NCBI RefSeq assembly: GCF_000153105.1 | Contig: NZ_CH672377.1 | Coordinates: forward strand, 1,272,405-1,336,404 | Direction: 5' to 3' | Origin: Blastopirellula marina DSM 3645 | Lineage (GTDB): Bacteria > Planctomycetota > Planctomycetia > Pirellulales > Pirellulaceae | DNA: 64,000 nt | Part shown: positions 26,918 to 36,529 of the stretch, in pieces | Layout: every line of letters starts with the position of its first letter | How positions within the stretch are numbered: the stretch's first letter is position 1 | Program-made: the position numbers and the translations under genes | Notes under the pieces: model-generated | Databases searched by the model: none | What the model saw: the letters and a program-made list of their open reading frames with translations, nothing else | What the model was told of the DNA's origin: nothing

Positions 26918-27612
26918 TGAACCGAATCACGATCTTGACTTCCCTGGTGCTGACCATCGCAGCGACTTCGCTGGCGGCGGCGCAAGGCCCGACTTCGAGC
27001 CTGGCTCAGCGCAGCTTGCCGGGCAACCCGTCCGTTCCCGGCGAACAAGTCGACGGTGCGATCCGCGATCTCAGCTGGTATTACCGCGAACTGCCGCCGC
27101 CGCGCAAGATTCAAATCAAAGACATCATCCATATTCGCGTCGATGAAGCGGCCGAAATGGAATCCGAAGGCAATCTGAACCGTCGTAAGCAAGCCAACTT
27201 CAACGCGTTGCTGGCGAACTGGGTTCATCTCGAAAATCTAAAAGCGATCGTGCCCGATCAACAGGAAGATGGCTCGCCGCAGATCACCGGCCAGTTGACC
27301 AGCCGCTACCGGACGCAAGGAACACTGGAAACGTTGGAAGAAGTTCGCTTCCGCGTCGCCGCAACGGTCTCAGAAATCATGCCGAACGGCACCCTGAAGA
27401 TCGAAGCTCAAAAAGAGATCCAGGTAAACAACGAAACTTGGACCTACTATCTTCGCGGCGTTTGCCGCGTCGAGGACATTGACCCAAACAATGTTGTCTT
27501 GAGCGAACGCCTGGCGAATCTCAGCATCACCAAGCAAGAAACCGGTCATATCCGCGACTCCTACAAACGGGGCTGGTTATTGAAGATCTGGGACGGTTGG
27601 AAGTGGTTCTAA
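26917..27612 (+). CDS. flgH: Flagellar L-ring protein FlgH, without lipobox
   Basis: FlgH forms the outer-membrane L ring of the flagellar bushing. The 231-aa product has KDIIHIRVDE, the GTLKIEAQKEIQVNNE block, the RGVCRVEDIDPNN block, and a C-terminal GWLLKIWD ending. The N-terminus is a signal peptide of the ordinary cleavage type (ATSLAAAQG). There is no LxxC lipobox, and the only cysteine is in GVCRV far downstream, whereas enterobacterial FlgH is a lipoprotein. It overlaps flgA by one base and is followed two bases later by flgI. Confidence 0.9.
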   Translation: MNRITILTSLVLTIAATSLAAAQGPTSSLAQRSLPGNPSVPGEQVDGAIRDLSWYYRELPPPRKIQIKDIIHIRVDEAAEMESEGNLNRRKQANFNALLANWVHLENLKAIVPDQQEDGSPQITGQLTSRYRTQGTLETLEEVRFRVAATVSEIMPNGTLKIEAQKEIQVNNETWTYYLRGVCRVEDIDPNNVVLSERLANLSITKQETGHIRDSYKRGWLLKIWDGWKWF

Positions 27613-27614
27613 GC

Positions 27615-28766
27615 ATGAAAACGAAACCGATCAAAACCGCCATGAAAACGACTGCCTTGCTGATATTCGTTGGGATCGCCGGCTACTCCACCGTGGCTCA
27701 AGCTCAACCGCAATCGCAATCGCCGCCGCAACCGTTGGTCGCCGAGCGATTTCAGATCACGCAGCCGTTATCGACGTTCGTCCGCGTCAAAGGGCAGGAA
27801 GAAAACTACCTGCAAGGGATCGGCCTGGTGGTCGGCCTGAAGGGAACCGGCGACAAAAATCTGACTCCGACGCACAAAGCGTTGTCGTTGGTGATGAAAC
27901 ATCTCGGCAGCAACTCCGGCGCCGGCCCAGATGGAGAATATCTGCCCGAAGCGTTGAAGACCGTCACCAACACCGCCCTGGTGATTGTGCGAGCTCGCGT
28001 GCCTGCCGAAGGCGCCGAAGAAGGGGACATGATCGATTGCGAAGTGAGCTCGCTAGGCGCCAAAAGTCTCGAAGGGGGATCGCTGGCGATCAGCACGCTG
28101 CAAGGCCCGAACCCGCACGATAAGACGGTCTGGGCGATGGCGACCGGCAATCTGGAGACGTTCAGCAAAGCCGTGCCGACCAACGCTCGCATCAAGTCAG
28201 GCTGCCGCATCGAACGGACGATTCGTAACTCGTTTGTGACGCCGGACAAAAAAGTTTATCTGGTGCTGAACGACGGCTACAAAGATTGGCAGATGGCCCA
28301 AGAGATCGTCTTTAGCGTCGGCAATCTTTTGCAGGTTGGCCAGGGATCTTCCAGCAACGTGCAAATCGCACGGGCGCTGGATCAAAAGACGATCGAAGTT
28401 CAAATTCCGCCGCAGTATCAATCCGATCCGGTCTTTTTCGTCTCGATCCTGATGGATACGCCGATCGTTGACAAACAGCTCAACAACAAAGTGGTCATCA
28501 ACAAGGCCCGCGGCGTGATCGTCGTCGGCTCGGACGTCGAGATTGGTCCTGACGTCGTCACGCATAACGGAATCAAGATCGAAACGATCGATCCCGAGTC
28601 TTCCAAGTTTGTCGAACTCAACACGCAACCGGCGTATGCGACTCGCTTGAAAGATTTGGTCGACGCTTTAAACACGCTCAAAGTCCCTGCCGAAGACGTG
28701 ATCGACATCATCGTGGCGATCCATCACCAGGGCAAACTGTACGGCGAACTGATCTTTGTGAACTAG
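27615..28766 (+). CDS. flgI: Flagellar P-ring protein FlgI
   Basis: FlgI forms the periplasmic P ring around the rod. The 383-aa product has a signal peptide (ending AQAQ near 27), then NYLQGIGLVVGLKGTGDKN, the SLGAKSLEGGSLAISTLQGPN block, RIKSGCRIER, and a C-terminal LKDLVDALNTLKVPAEDVIDII. The length and motifs are normal. The ATG at 27615 starts at the signal peptide, two bases after the flgH stop; a longer frame overlaps flgH. Products of flgA and flgH act with it. Confidence 0.95.
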   Translation: MKTKPIKTAMKTTALLIFVGIAGYSTVAQAQPQSQSPPQPLVAERFQITQPLSTFVRVKGQEENYLQGIGLVVGLKGTGDKNLTPTHKALSLVMKHLGSNSGAGPDGEYLPEALKTVTNTALVIVRARVPAEGAEEGDMIDCEVSSLGAKSLEGGSLAISTLQGPNPHDKTVWAMATGNLETFSKAVPTNARIKSGCRIERTIRNSFVTPDKKVYLVLNDGYKDWQMAQEIVFSVGNLLQVGQGSSSNVQIARALDQKTIEVQIPPQYQSDPVFFVSILMDTPIVDKQLNNKVVINKARGVIVVGSDVEIGPDVVTHNGIKIETIDPESSKFVELNTQPAYATRLKDLVDALNTLKVPAEDVIDIIVAIHHQGKLYGELIFVN

Positions 28767-28786
28767 CGAACGCCGAGAAACAAACC

Positions 28787-29206
28787 ATGGTAACCAGCGC
28801 ACCCGCCAATTTGACTTCCGCCGCTCCCGCTGCTCAGCAGTCGGAATTGCGTGAAAAATTCGACCAGTTCGTCGGGGAATCGCTGTTCGGCCAAATGCTC
28901 AAGTCGATGCGGAAGTCGGTCGGCAAGCCCGCCTATTTTCATGGCGGTCGCGGCGAAGAGGTCTTCCAATCGCAACTCGATCAATTGCTTGTAGAAAAAC
29001 TATCCGAAGCCAGCGCTCAGGAGCTGTCAGGCCCCATGTTTGAACAATTTATGACTCAGTCGAATCTCAGTCCCGAATCGAATGCGAGTTCGACTTCTAA
29101 TGAAACGTCGCAGCGATCGCCTCATTGGAAGCAGGTCAGTCTGATTCAGGCCGTGCAGACGTTGAACGATCAACCGAGCGCTCCACTGTTGGACGCTTTG
29201 GCGTAA
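28787..29206 (+). CDS. flgJ: Rod-binding protein, FlgJ N-domain only
   Basis: This 139-aa protein matches the rod-binding domain at the N-terminus of FlgJ: KFDQFVGESLFGQMLKSMRKSVGKPAYFHGGRGEEVFQ-like, then a helical segment. It should act as the rod cap or scaffold during rod assembly. The peptidoglycan-hydrolase domain of E. coli FlgJ is absent. Single-domain versions are found in many non-enteric bacteria, which then use a separate muramidase. The last 40 residues are polar and variable. It lies 20 bases after flgI and 41 before flgN. Confidence 0.85.
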   Translation: MVTSAPANLTSAAPAAQQSELREKFDQFVGESLFGQMLKSMRKSVGKPAYFHGGRGEEVFQSQLDQLLVEKLSEASAQELSGPMFEQFMTQSNLSPESNASSTSNETSQRSPHWKQVSLIQAVQTLNDQPSAPLLDALA

Positions 29207-29247
29207 ACACCGCTTTCATCGCAAGCCGCTAGAGTAAGGTTTTCGTT

Positions 29248-29769
29248 ATGCCCTTTACGCCCGTAGACGATGCGTCGGAAGCTTCGACCATCGACTGGGA
29301 AGCGTCCACCGCCGAAGTTCTGCAAGAACTGACCAGCGTCCAGGACGAACTCATTGAAGTGCTGGGGACCAAACGCAGCCAGATGGTCGCACGCGACATC
29401 CCCGGGATGGAAGCGACGCAACTGCGTGAGCTCGATCTGATCCAGCGACTCGAGCAACTGCGCGATACGCGCCATGACTTGCTGCTATCGGCGCAACAGC
29501 AGGGATTGCCCGGCGATAGCATCGAATCGCTAGCCGTACTTGCTGATGGCGCCGAAGGTGAGAAGCTGCGCGAGATAGCAAGCACAGCGAAGCGCCGAAT
29601 GCGCACAATCCAGAACGAGACGCTAGTAAACTTCGTGCTAGCCCAACGCAGCGTCCTACATTTGTCGCAGATTTTGCAGATCATCGCGACCGGCGGCAAA
29701 CTTCAGCCGACTTATGAACAGGAGAACTCCGCACATCAAGGAGGGACTCTTGTGGACCATGAAGCCTAA
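29248..29769 (+). CDS. flgN: FlgN-type chaperone for FlgK and FlgL
   Basis: This 173-aa, mostly helical, acidic protein is in the usual place just before flgK. Family FlgN proteins are cytoplasmic chaperones that hold hook-associated proteins FlgK and FlgL unfolded for export. Sequence support is modest: an N-terminal helix EVLQELTSVQDELIEVLGTKRSQM and a later LVNFVLAQRSVLHLSQILQII segment fit FlgN, but there are no invariant residues. The call depends partly on context. The last 20 residues are variable. Confidence 0.7.
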   Translation: MPFTPVDDASEASTIDWEASTAEVLQELTSVQDELIEVLGTKRSQMVARDIPGMEATQLRELDLIQRLEQLRDTRHDLLLSAQQQGLPGDSIESLAVLADGAEGEKLREIASTAKRRMRTIQNETLVNFVLAQRSVLHLSQILQIIATGGKLQPTYEQENSAHQGGTLVDHEA

Positions 29770-29806
29770 TACTGACCAGGCAAAGGTCCATGGAGGATAG
29801 TCAAGG

Positions 29807-31510
29807 ATGACTCTTTTTACATCGCTTCAGCAATCGAAGAACGCGCTGGTCGCCGCTCAAATCGGGATCCAAGTGACGGGCAATAATATTGCCAACGTCA
29901 ATACGCCCGATTATCTGCGCGAACGAGTCATCTATACTCCTGCGCCGACCCAATCGTACGGCAACCTGCGGCTCGGAATGGGCGTGCAGGTCGAAGCGGT
30001 CGTTCAACAGGTCGATCAATTTCTCGAAGAACGCCTGCGAAATTCGATCAGCGATCTCGCCAACGGAGAAACCCAAGAGAGCGCCTATCTTCAGCTTGAG
30101 GCGCTAGTCGGCGAACTAAGCGATACCGACATCAGCACTTCGCTGAATGACTTTTTAGGGAGCATCAATGACATCCTCAATCAGCCCGAGGATGTCAGCG
30201 TTCGCAATTTGTCGGTCCTCCGCGGGCAGACGCTAGCAAGAGACATCAGCCGTTTGTACGGTCGGGCCAAAGAAGTCCATACGGACCTTAACAAACAGAT
30301 CAAGCAGGCGGCCACCGATATCAATTCGCTGTTGAATGATATCGCCGATTTGAACGTCAAGATCACGACGCTGGAAGCTGGGCCGATCACCAAAAGCGAT
30401 GCGATCGGCCTGCGCGATCAACGCCAGCGCAAGCTGACCCAATTGGCCGGCATCATCGACATTAAGGGAGTCGAGCAAGAGAATGGCTCGACCTCGGTGT
30501 TTCTCGGCGGCGAATACCTGGTCATCGACGGCATCGCACGGCAAGTCGAAACGAAATCGGTCGCAGAAAATGGTTTCAATAATGTAAAGCTCACGCTGGC
30601 CGGCACCGACTCGCCGATTTTGGCGAGCTCTGGCAAATTGGCGGGCATGATCACCTCGCGCGACGCGATCGTCGGCGAGTTCATGAACAACCTGGATGAC
30701 TTCGCTCAGACATTGACGTTTGAGTTCAATCGCGTCTTTTCAAGCGGGCAAGGACAAACTGGTTATCAGACGATGACCAGCGAGTTCTTCATCGACGACG
30801 CGTTGTCCGATCAGCCTTTGGATCAGGCAGGGCTTACCTATACGCCGACGAACGGCTCTTTCAAGATTTTCACCCAAAACTTGCAGACCGGTCTTAAAAA
30901 CACCGTCGACATCTCAGTCAAACTAAACGGCTTGCCAGACGATACGTCGCTGCAAGGCCTTGCCGATGCGATCAGCGAAGTAGATGGCCTGACTGCGTCG
31001 ATCTCGCTAGATGGTCACCTGCAAATTGACAGTGACTCGCAGAACGTTGAGTTCGCCTTTGGCAGCGATACGAGCGGCGTTCTGGCGGCATTGGGACTCG
31101 GCACCTTCTTTACCGGAACGTCGGCCAGCACCATCGACATCCAGCAAGTCCTCAAAGAGGATCCTTCCAAGTTCGCGGCGAGCAAGAACGGCATCGGCGT
31201 CGATACCGACAATGCCGTTGAAATGGCGGGTTTCCTGGATCGTCCGTTGGACAGTCGCAATGGACAAACGCTCGACAATGTCTACGCACAATTGGTTGGC
31301 GAGGTGACGCAATCGGCTTCGGTCGCCAAATCGGTCGCCGAAGGTTACCGCGTTTTCAAAGAAACGCTGGATGGGCAAAAGCAGGGCCTTAGCGGCGTCA
31401 GCCTCGACGAAGAAGCGGTCAACTTGATTACCTTTCAGCGTCAATTTCAAGCAGCGTCACGGTTGATTTCTGTCATCGATGAACTGCTCGAAGTATTGGT
31501 CAACATTTAG
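29807..31510 (+). CDS. flgK: Flagellar hook-associated protein 1 FlgK
   Basis: FlgK is the first junction protein between hook and filament. The 567-aa product has the N-terminal rod-like motif VTGNNIANVNTPDYLRERV and the C-terminal SLDEEAVNLITFQRQFQAASRLISVIDELLEVLV, both typical. The middle includes an added domain of about 100-150 residues (near 330-440) with the phrase VDISVKLNGLPDDTSLQGLADAI, which recalls the flagellin IN pattern. The length is normal (about 550). GGAGGA is placed shortly before the ATG. Confidence 0.95.
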   Translation: MTLFTSLQQSKNALVAAQIGIQVTGNNIANVNTPDYLRERVIYTPAPTQSYGNLRLGMGVQVEAVVQQVDQFLEERLRNSISDLANGETQESAYLQLEALVGELSDTDISTSLNDFLGSINDILNQPEDVSVRNLSVLRGQTLARDISRLYGRAKEVHTDLNKQIKQAATDINSLLNDIADLNVKITTLEAGPITKSDAIGLRDQRQRKLTQLAGIIDIKGVEQENGSTSVFLGGEYLVIDGIARQVETKSVAENGFNNVKLTLAGTDSPILASSGKLAGMITSRDAIVGEFMNNLDDFAQTLTFEFNRVFSSGQGQTGYQTMTSEFFIDDALSDQPLDQAGLTYTPTNGSFKIFTQNLQTGLKNTVDISVKLNGLPDDTSLQGLADAISEVDGLTASISLDGHLQIDSDSQNVEFAFGSDTSGVLAALGLGTFFTGTSASTIDIQQVLKEDPSKFAASKNGIGVDTDNAVEMAGFLDRPLDSRNGQTLDNVYAQLVGEVTQSASVAKSVAEGYRVFKETLDGQKQGLSGVSLDEEAVNLITFQRQFQAASRLISVIDELLEVLVNI

Positions 31511-31632
31511 CAAACAATTTAGAAGTCGCGGTAATTATTGATTCGGGCGGCGCCACCCAATGATCGTCGGCCCCGTTCGCGTTTTCGTAAATTCCCAACT
31601 TCAACATCGCGTTCCCAGCAGCGCTTACCGCC

Positions 31633-34600
31633 ATGACTCGAATCGTACCAGTTCCGACTACCCGCGTAAGCGACGGCAACTTGCACTCTCGTTTGCTATC
31701 GCAATTGGCGGCGAGTCAGGCCAATCTGTTCAGCCTGCAAAACCAGCTCAGCACCGGCCGTCGTCTACTGGCGCCCAGCGATGATGCGCCGGCCGCCATT
31801 CGCGGCATCACGTTGCAATCATTGATCGAACGGAAGACGCAGATCAGCGTCAATTTGTCGACTAGCCAGTCATACTTAGCTGCTACCGATACGGCGATGG
31901 CGGGCGCCGCGGATTTGTTAGCCGAAATGCGAGGCTTGGCCGTCACGATGGTCGATTCGACAGCGACCGATACCGAAGTCGCGGCGGCGAGTCAAACGTT
32001 GCAAAACGCTTTGCAGCAATTCGTTGATATTGGAAATCGACAATTCCGCGGTCGCTTTCTGTTCGGCGGCTCCAACACCACGACGACTCCGTTTACCATC
32101 AAAGACGGCCTGGTCCAATACAACGGCAATACGAATAGCCTGAACAGCTTCTCCGATATCGATTTGCTGTTTGATACGACTGTCAACGGTAATGAAGCCT
32201 TCGGCGCGATCTCGCCGGAAGTCAAAAGTCAGATCGACCTGAATCCCGTTCTTACCGAAAATACAAAGCTCTCCAATCTGCGCGGCGGCGCAGGAATCGC
32301 ATCCGGCAGCTTTGTAATTTCCGATGGCGTGAATCCGGTCACGATTGACATTCGCTCCGCCGAAACGATCGGCGACGTCATCAACTTGATTGAGAAAAAT
32401 CCGCCGCCGGGAAGAACCATCACGGCGCGTATCGACAACAACAGTCTGATCGTTGATATTGACGATGCTGGCGGCGGCAACCTGACGATCCGTGAAACCG
32501 GCGGAAGTCGCGTCGCCGCCCAACTAGGGATCTTGAAAACCGACGGCAACGGCGTCCAGCCAATTGAAGGCGCCGACCTGAATCCGATCATTACGGCGAC
32601 AACCAAACTTTCAGACATTTTGGGGACCAAGTCTCAAGCTGTCGTTTCTTACGCCGGCGCCAACAACGACATCGTTCTGAACGCCAAAGATAATGGCGCC
32701 GACGCAAACGGCGTGACGCTGCAATTGGTCAATGATGATCTGCTGCAAGCCAAACCGGGTCTGACCAAAGGGAACGAAGTCGTCACTCTGGCCGAAGACT
32801 TGCAACGTGCGCAGACCACTCTCGACCTGGATGGAGCCGGCAACAGTCTGTTGCTCACCGCTAACTCGACCGACGGCAGTCTCGACGGCGCACGGATTGT
32901 GTTTGATTCGACCGGCGATATCGGCGACACCGCCGTGATCGGTCCGACGACCGTCGTCAACGGCGTAAAGACGATCACCGTCCAAATCGACGATACCGAC
33001 GAAACGTCACTGCAATCGCTGTCGGACGCATTTATCGCCGATGGACGATTCTCGGTCGGATTTGATACGTCGACCGGCGAATCCTTCAACGCGGCGAGCC
33101 CGGTGCTCGCCACCAATAGCGGCAACGCTTATACGACCTACATTCAACAAGAGGGGGTAAAAGCCCGCGCCGCGGTCCCGCTCTCCGGCGGTAACAACGA
33201 CTTGATCTTGACCGCCAACCAAGCGGGCTTTGATTTTAACAACGTCAACATCGTGATCGACGCGTCGGGAGATATCGGCGACACGGCGACGGCGACCTAT
33301 GTAGACGACGGCACGACGCGCACGTTGACGCTCGCCGTCGACGATAGCGATGAGACTTCGCTGCAAACCTTGATGAACGCGATCATCGCGGAAGGCTCTT
33401 TCTCGGTTCGACCTGACAGCTCCAACGGCAATACGTTCAACCCTAACTCGTTCGTTTCGGCGACCGACGATGGTCCGATCGGCGACACCGGTAATAGCGG
33501 CGGCGACTCGAAGACGATTTTCGCCCGCGTCGACGCCGATCGCACCAACGCCAACCAGCTTGTTTCGGCGCTCAATAACAACGCCAAATTTAGCGAACTG
33601 TATACCGCCGAGATTGACGAACACGATACCGTTTCAGATTTTCAACGTGGATCGGGGATTGTCGATCTCTCGGTCATCGCCGAGTTCCAAGGAGGCAGCG
33701 GCGCAAATTTTGACGCGTCGTCTGGGCTGCAGATCATCAACGGCGGCGATATGCAGGTTTTAAAGTTTGACGACGCGAAGACGGTCGAGGATCTGCTGAA
33801 CGTATTCAACGGCGCCGGTTTGGGCGTGCTGGCCGAAATCAACACCGCCGGCAACGGAATCAACGTTCGTTCGGTCGTGAGCGGCGGTGATTTCACCATC
33901 GGTGAGAACGGCGGCACGACGGCGTCCCAGTTGGGATTGCGTACGTTCAATGAATCCACTCCGCTTACATCGCTCAACTACGGCCTGGGCGTTCAGACGA
34001 CCGAAGGGACCGATTTCACGATCACTCGCAATGACGGGAAACAGTTGGAGATTGATTTATCGAGCGCAAAAACTGTGGGCGACGTACTCAATCTGATCAA
34101 TAACCATCCCGAGAACCAGGATGGCAGTCCAGTCGTCGCGCGACTCTCCGACTTTGGCAATGGAATCGAATTGGTCGACGACAACCCGGCCGGCGTTGGC
34201 CGTTTGACGCTGGAGCGAGACATTCTGAGTTCGGCGATCATCGATCTGGGATTGATGCCGGCAGGACAAACCGTCGCGACCGTTTCCGATTCGCCGACTG
34301 CGACAGCGGCGACCGCGACGGTCGAATTTTCTCCGCCCACGAACGAAAACAACGCGATTCAGATCAGCGCCAACTTGCCCGGCACGACGTTCAACAACGT
34401 CCAGATCGAATTCGTTAACTCGGCCGCGGCCGGCGATCAGGCGATCGTGAACTATGACCCGAATACGAAAAAGTTAACGATCGACGTTGATCCGGCGGCG
34501 ACCACCGCGAATACGGTCATCGCGGCGATCAATGCCGAAGGGACTTTCTCGGCAGATACAGCGATGGAGAGCGATCCAACCAACAACGGCGAAGGCTTGA

Positions 34601-35364
34601 TCGTTCAAACCGGCGTGATCGCTTCGACCAACGGCGGAACCCCAATCGCTGACGCCGAACCGGCCGCGGCCTCGGTCAGCTTTGCGATGCCGGAAGATTT
34701 GAACACCGCGTTCACGCTGGAGTCGCTCTATCCGGGCACCGCTCATAATGACGTCCGGATCGTCTTTAACGATACGCTGGCTTCAGGCTCACCGACCGCT
34801 GTTTACAACTCGGGGTCAAAAACGCTGACCCTGTCGATCGACGCCGGCGTCACAACGACGGAGGAAATCATCAATGCGATCAATCTCGAAGGGACATTCC
34901 ACTCGCAACTTGATCGCAGCGTCGATATCACGAACGACGGCACAGGCGTCGTTTCGGCGACAGGGACGGTCGGTACGACATCGGGCGGCACGGCCGAAGT
35001 CATGACCGGCAAGGACGCCAACCCGCGGGAGACCAAGAGCGTTTTCAATACGCTGATCAAATTGAACGAAGCGATCGTTACCCGCGACTACGTGCAGATC
35101 AGTCGTCTGGTTGATTCCCTGGACACCGATCTCTCGAGACTTAGTTTTTCGCGGGGCGAGCTTGGCGCTCGCTCGCAGAACGTCGATCTGATGAAAACTC
35201 GGCTCGAAGACGACATGGTCGAGTTGAACGCCAACTTATCGACCGAGATCGAGGTCGACTTCGTCAAAGCGGCCTCTGATTTCGCCGCACAACAAGCTTC
35301 GTACCAGGCGTCGTTGCAAACGATCGGGCAGATTTACCAATTGTCGCTGCTCGACTATATCTAA
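31633..35364 (+). CDS. flgL: Giant flagellar hook-associated protein 3 (FlgL)
   Basis: FlgL joins FlgK to the filament. Residues 1-150 carry the flagellin-like D0/D1 half (NLFSLQNQLSTGRRLLAPSDDAP) and about 1130-1243 the matching C-terminal half (LSFSRGELGARSQNVDLMK). The protein is 1243 aa, about four times the usual 300. The interior holds a flagellin-IN segment near 214-255 (LRGGAGIASGSFVISDG) and another near 785-825, plus at least four copies of a module also seen in the flagellin and FliD genes: about 400-495, 511-612, 894-1002 and 1012-1119. A diverged partial copy is near 336-372. The ends could equally suggest flagellin, but the neighbour flgK and the N-terminal motif favour FlgL. 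Confidence 0.87.
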   Translation: MTRIVPVPTTRVSDGNLHSRLLSQLAASQANLFSLQNQLSTGRRLLAPSDDAPAAIRGITLQSLIERKTQISVNLSTSQSYLAATDTAMAGAADLLAEMRGLAVTMVDSTATDTEVAAASQTLQNALQQFVDIGNRQFRGRFLFGGSNTTTTPFTIKDGLVQYNGNTNSLNSFSDIDLLFDTTVNGNEAFGAISPEVKSQIDLNPVLTENTKLSNLRGGAGIASGSFVISDGVNPVTIDIRSAETIGDVINLIEKNPPPGRTITARIDNNSLIVDIDDAGGGNLTIRETGGSRVAAQLGILKTDGNGVQPIEGADLNPIITATTKLSDILGTKSQAVVSYAGANNDIVLNAKDNGADANGVTLQLVNDDLLQAKPGLTKGNEVVTLAEDLQRAQTTLDLDGAGNSLLLTANSTDGSLDGARIVFDSTGDIGDTAVIGPTTVVNGVKTITVQIDDTDETSLQSLSDAFIADGRFSVGFDTSTGESFNAASPVLATNSGNAYTTYIQQEGVKARAAVPLSGGNNDLILTANQAGFDFNNVNIVIDASGDIGDTATATYVDDGTTRTLTLAVDDSDETSLQTLMNAIIAEGSFSVRPDSSNGNTFNPNSFVSATDDGPIGDTGNSGGDSKTIFARVDADRTNANQLVSALNNNAKFSELYTAEIDEHDTVSDFQRGSGIVDLSVIAEFQGGSGANFDASSGLQIINGGDMQVLKFDDAKTVEDLLNVFNGAGLGVLAEINTAGNGINVRSVVSGGDFTIGENGGTTASQLGLRTFNESTPLTSLNYGLGVQTTEGTDFTITRNDGKQLEIDLSSAKTVGDVLNLINNHPENQDGSPVVARLSDFGNGIELVDDNPAGVGRLTLERDILSSAIIDLGLMPAGQTVATVSDSPTATAATATVEFSPPTNENNAIQISANLPGTTFNNVQIEFVNSAAAGDQAIVNYDPNTKKLTIDVDPAATTANTVIAAINAEGTFSADTAMESDPTNNGEGLIVQTGVIASTNGGTPIADAEPAAASVSFAMPEDLNTAFTLESLYPGTAHNDVRIVFNDTLASGSPTAVYNSGSKTLTLSIDAGVTTTEEIINAINLEGTFHSQLDRSVDITNDGTGVVSATGTVGTTSGGTAEVMTGKDANPRETKSVFNTLIKLNEAIVTRDYVQISRLVDSLDTDLSRLSFSRGELGARSQNVDLMKTRLEDDMVELNANLSTEIEVDFVKAASDFAAQQASYQASLQTIGQIYQLSLLDYI
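32830..33468 (+). repeat. FlgL modules 1 and 2 (tandem)
   Basis: Two copies of the shared module at residues about 400-495 and 511-612. Both contain LTAN followed by GDIGDTA, a strand such as KTITVQI or RTLTLAV, then D-(T/S)-DETSLQ and a (G/S)-(R/S)-FSV end. They are closer to each other than to other copies, suggesting a local duplication. Confidence 0.7.
34312..34989 (+). repeat. FlgL modules 3 and 4 (tandem)
   Basis: Residues about 894-1002 and 1012-1119. The pattern is F(T)NNVQIEFVN or HNDVRIVFND, then YDPNTKKLTIDV or YNSGSKTLTLSI, then TT-x-x-x-(V/I)IAAIN or IINAIN-like, then EGTF, and a closing GG. Confidence 0.7.
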
Positions 35365-35443
35365 TCTGAAATGCGTAAGAAGTCATCGCGCCGAACGTTC
35401 TGAGACGGATGTTCGGATTTTATGGATTCGTCCTGGCTCGCTC

Positions 35444-35451
35444 GCCGATAA
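35444..35451 (+). promoter_or_regulatory. Sigma-28-like -10 motif before fliW
   Basis: GCCGATAA is an exact match to the FliA (sigma-28) -10 consensus and lies 76 bases before the fliW start. No convincing TAAA -35 is found at 15-16 bases upstream, so this is a partial match only. Confidence 0.3.
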
Positions 35452-35526
35452 ACCAGAATGTCAGTAATTAGATCGCTACTAGGGCGATCATGCCAGCACA
35501 GCATCACTGTTCGAGATGTTTCGACC

Positions 35527-35967
35527 ATGGATATCTATACGGCTCGCTTCGGAAAGCTCGAAATCGTGGATGAAGACGTCATCCTGTTCGCAGACGGTTT
35601 GATCGGCTTCGAGAGCCTGGTTAACTGGATCCTGCTTTCCGATGAGCAATCGGAAGACCTTGGTTGGTTGCAATCACTGGAGCAGCCCGAAGTGGCGCTG
35701 GCCGTCGTCAGTCCGCGACGATATGCCCCCGACTATCGAGTTCGTCTCGAGAAAGAAGAAGTCTCGCCGATTCGGTTGACGGCCGACGACGAGGTGTTCG
35801 TGCTTACGATCGTCAGCAAGCATGAAGATTCGCTGACCGTCAATCTTCGCGCACCGGTCGTGATCAATCTGACCAAGCAACTTGGCCGACAAATTGTGAC
35901 GTCTGACGACCAGCCGCTGCAGTTCGAAATCCAAGGCGGCGCTTCTTATTACCGCAAAAGCGCCTAG
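35527..35967 (+). CDS. fliW: Flagellar assembly factor FliW
   Basis: FliW binds flagellin and also binds CsrA, relieving its repression, so that flagellin synthesis follows export. The 146-aa product begins MDIYTARFGKLEIVDEDVILF and contains GLIGFESL, the LGWLQSLEQPEVALAVVSP block and NLRAPVVIN, all typical. The ATG at 35527 is chosen by homology; the frame is open upstream to 35458 but matches nothing. It precedes csrA by 249 bases in the usual fliW-csrA order. Confidence 0.92.
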   Translation: MDIYTARFGKLEIVDEDVILFADGLIGFESLVNWILLSDEQSEDLGWLQSLEQPEVALAVVSPRRYAPDYRVRLEKEEVSPIRLTADDEVFVLTIVSKHEDSLTVNLRAPVVINLTKQLGRQIVTSDDQPLQFEIQGGASYYRKSA

Positions 35968-36216
35968 TTCGGTCGAATCTGCAGGCGATAGTTGGTCGGT
36001 ACATTCGATTCCGCCGACAGAAGTCGACCATTGCGGCGGATATTGATTGGGCGTCAGTCAAAGTCCGATAGATGCTACTGCGGCCGGCGCCGCGACAGCG
36101 ATGCTATCCCACGCTTGGGCCGCTAGCTGACTACCGCTTAAAAACAAATACGCCCTACCGTTCTCCGGCGTCGCCGTTAAACGGATTAGAACAGCGCACC
36201 GAGGAAGGAGCCTGAT

Positions 36217-36438
36217 ATGCTCGTCTTGTCGAGGCATCGTGACGAAAGCATCATGATCGGCGATAACATCGTCATCACAATCGTCGATATTCGCGGCGAC
36301 AAAGTCCGTCTTGGCATCGCCGCCCCCCAGGATATTCCCGTACATCGCCAAGAGGTGTACGAAGCGATTCAACGCGAAAACCAACAAGCGTCTCGTTTAC
36401 AGCCGAACGAAGCCGCCGCACTCCGTAAGACGAAGTAG
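36217..36438 (+). CDS. csrA: Carbon storage regulator CsrA
   Basis: CsrA is a small RNA-binding dimer that blocks translation at GGA motifs. The 73-aa product, [20 protein letters not shown], has the conserved N-terminus and [22 protein letters not shown] with the RNA-binding arginine in VHR. A GGAAGGAG Shine-Dalgarno lies close to the ATG. It sits between fliW and flagellin, so the flagellin mRNA is the likely main target. The C-terminal tail (about 55-73) is longer and polar. Confidence 0.95.
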   Translation: MLVLSRHRDESIMIGDNIVITIVDIRGDKVRLGIAAPQDIPVHRQEVYEAIQRENQQASRLQPNEAAALRKTK

Positions 36439-36504
36439 TTTGGCGCGGTTACTGCGCGTCCAACCATTCCTCACTTTCGTCCTACCCGTCGTAATCCGCT
36501 CAAT

Positions 36505-36529
36505 GGCGCCAGGCCCGGCGCCTTTCTTT
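36505..36529 (+). terminator. Terminator after csrA
   Basis: GGCGCC (36505-36510), loop AGGCCC, GGCGCC (36517-36522), then TTTCTTT. Short but GC-rich, followed by a T-rich tract. Confidence 0.55.
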
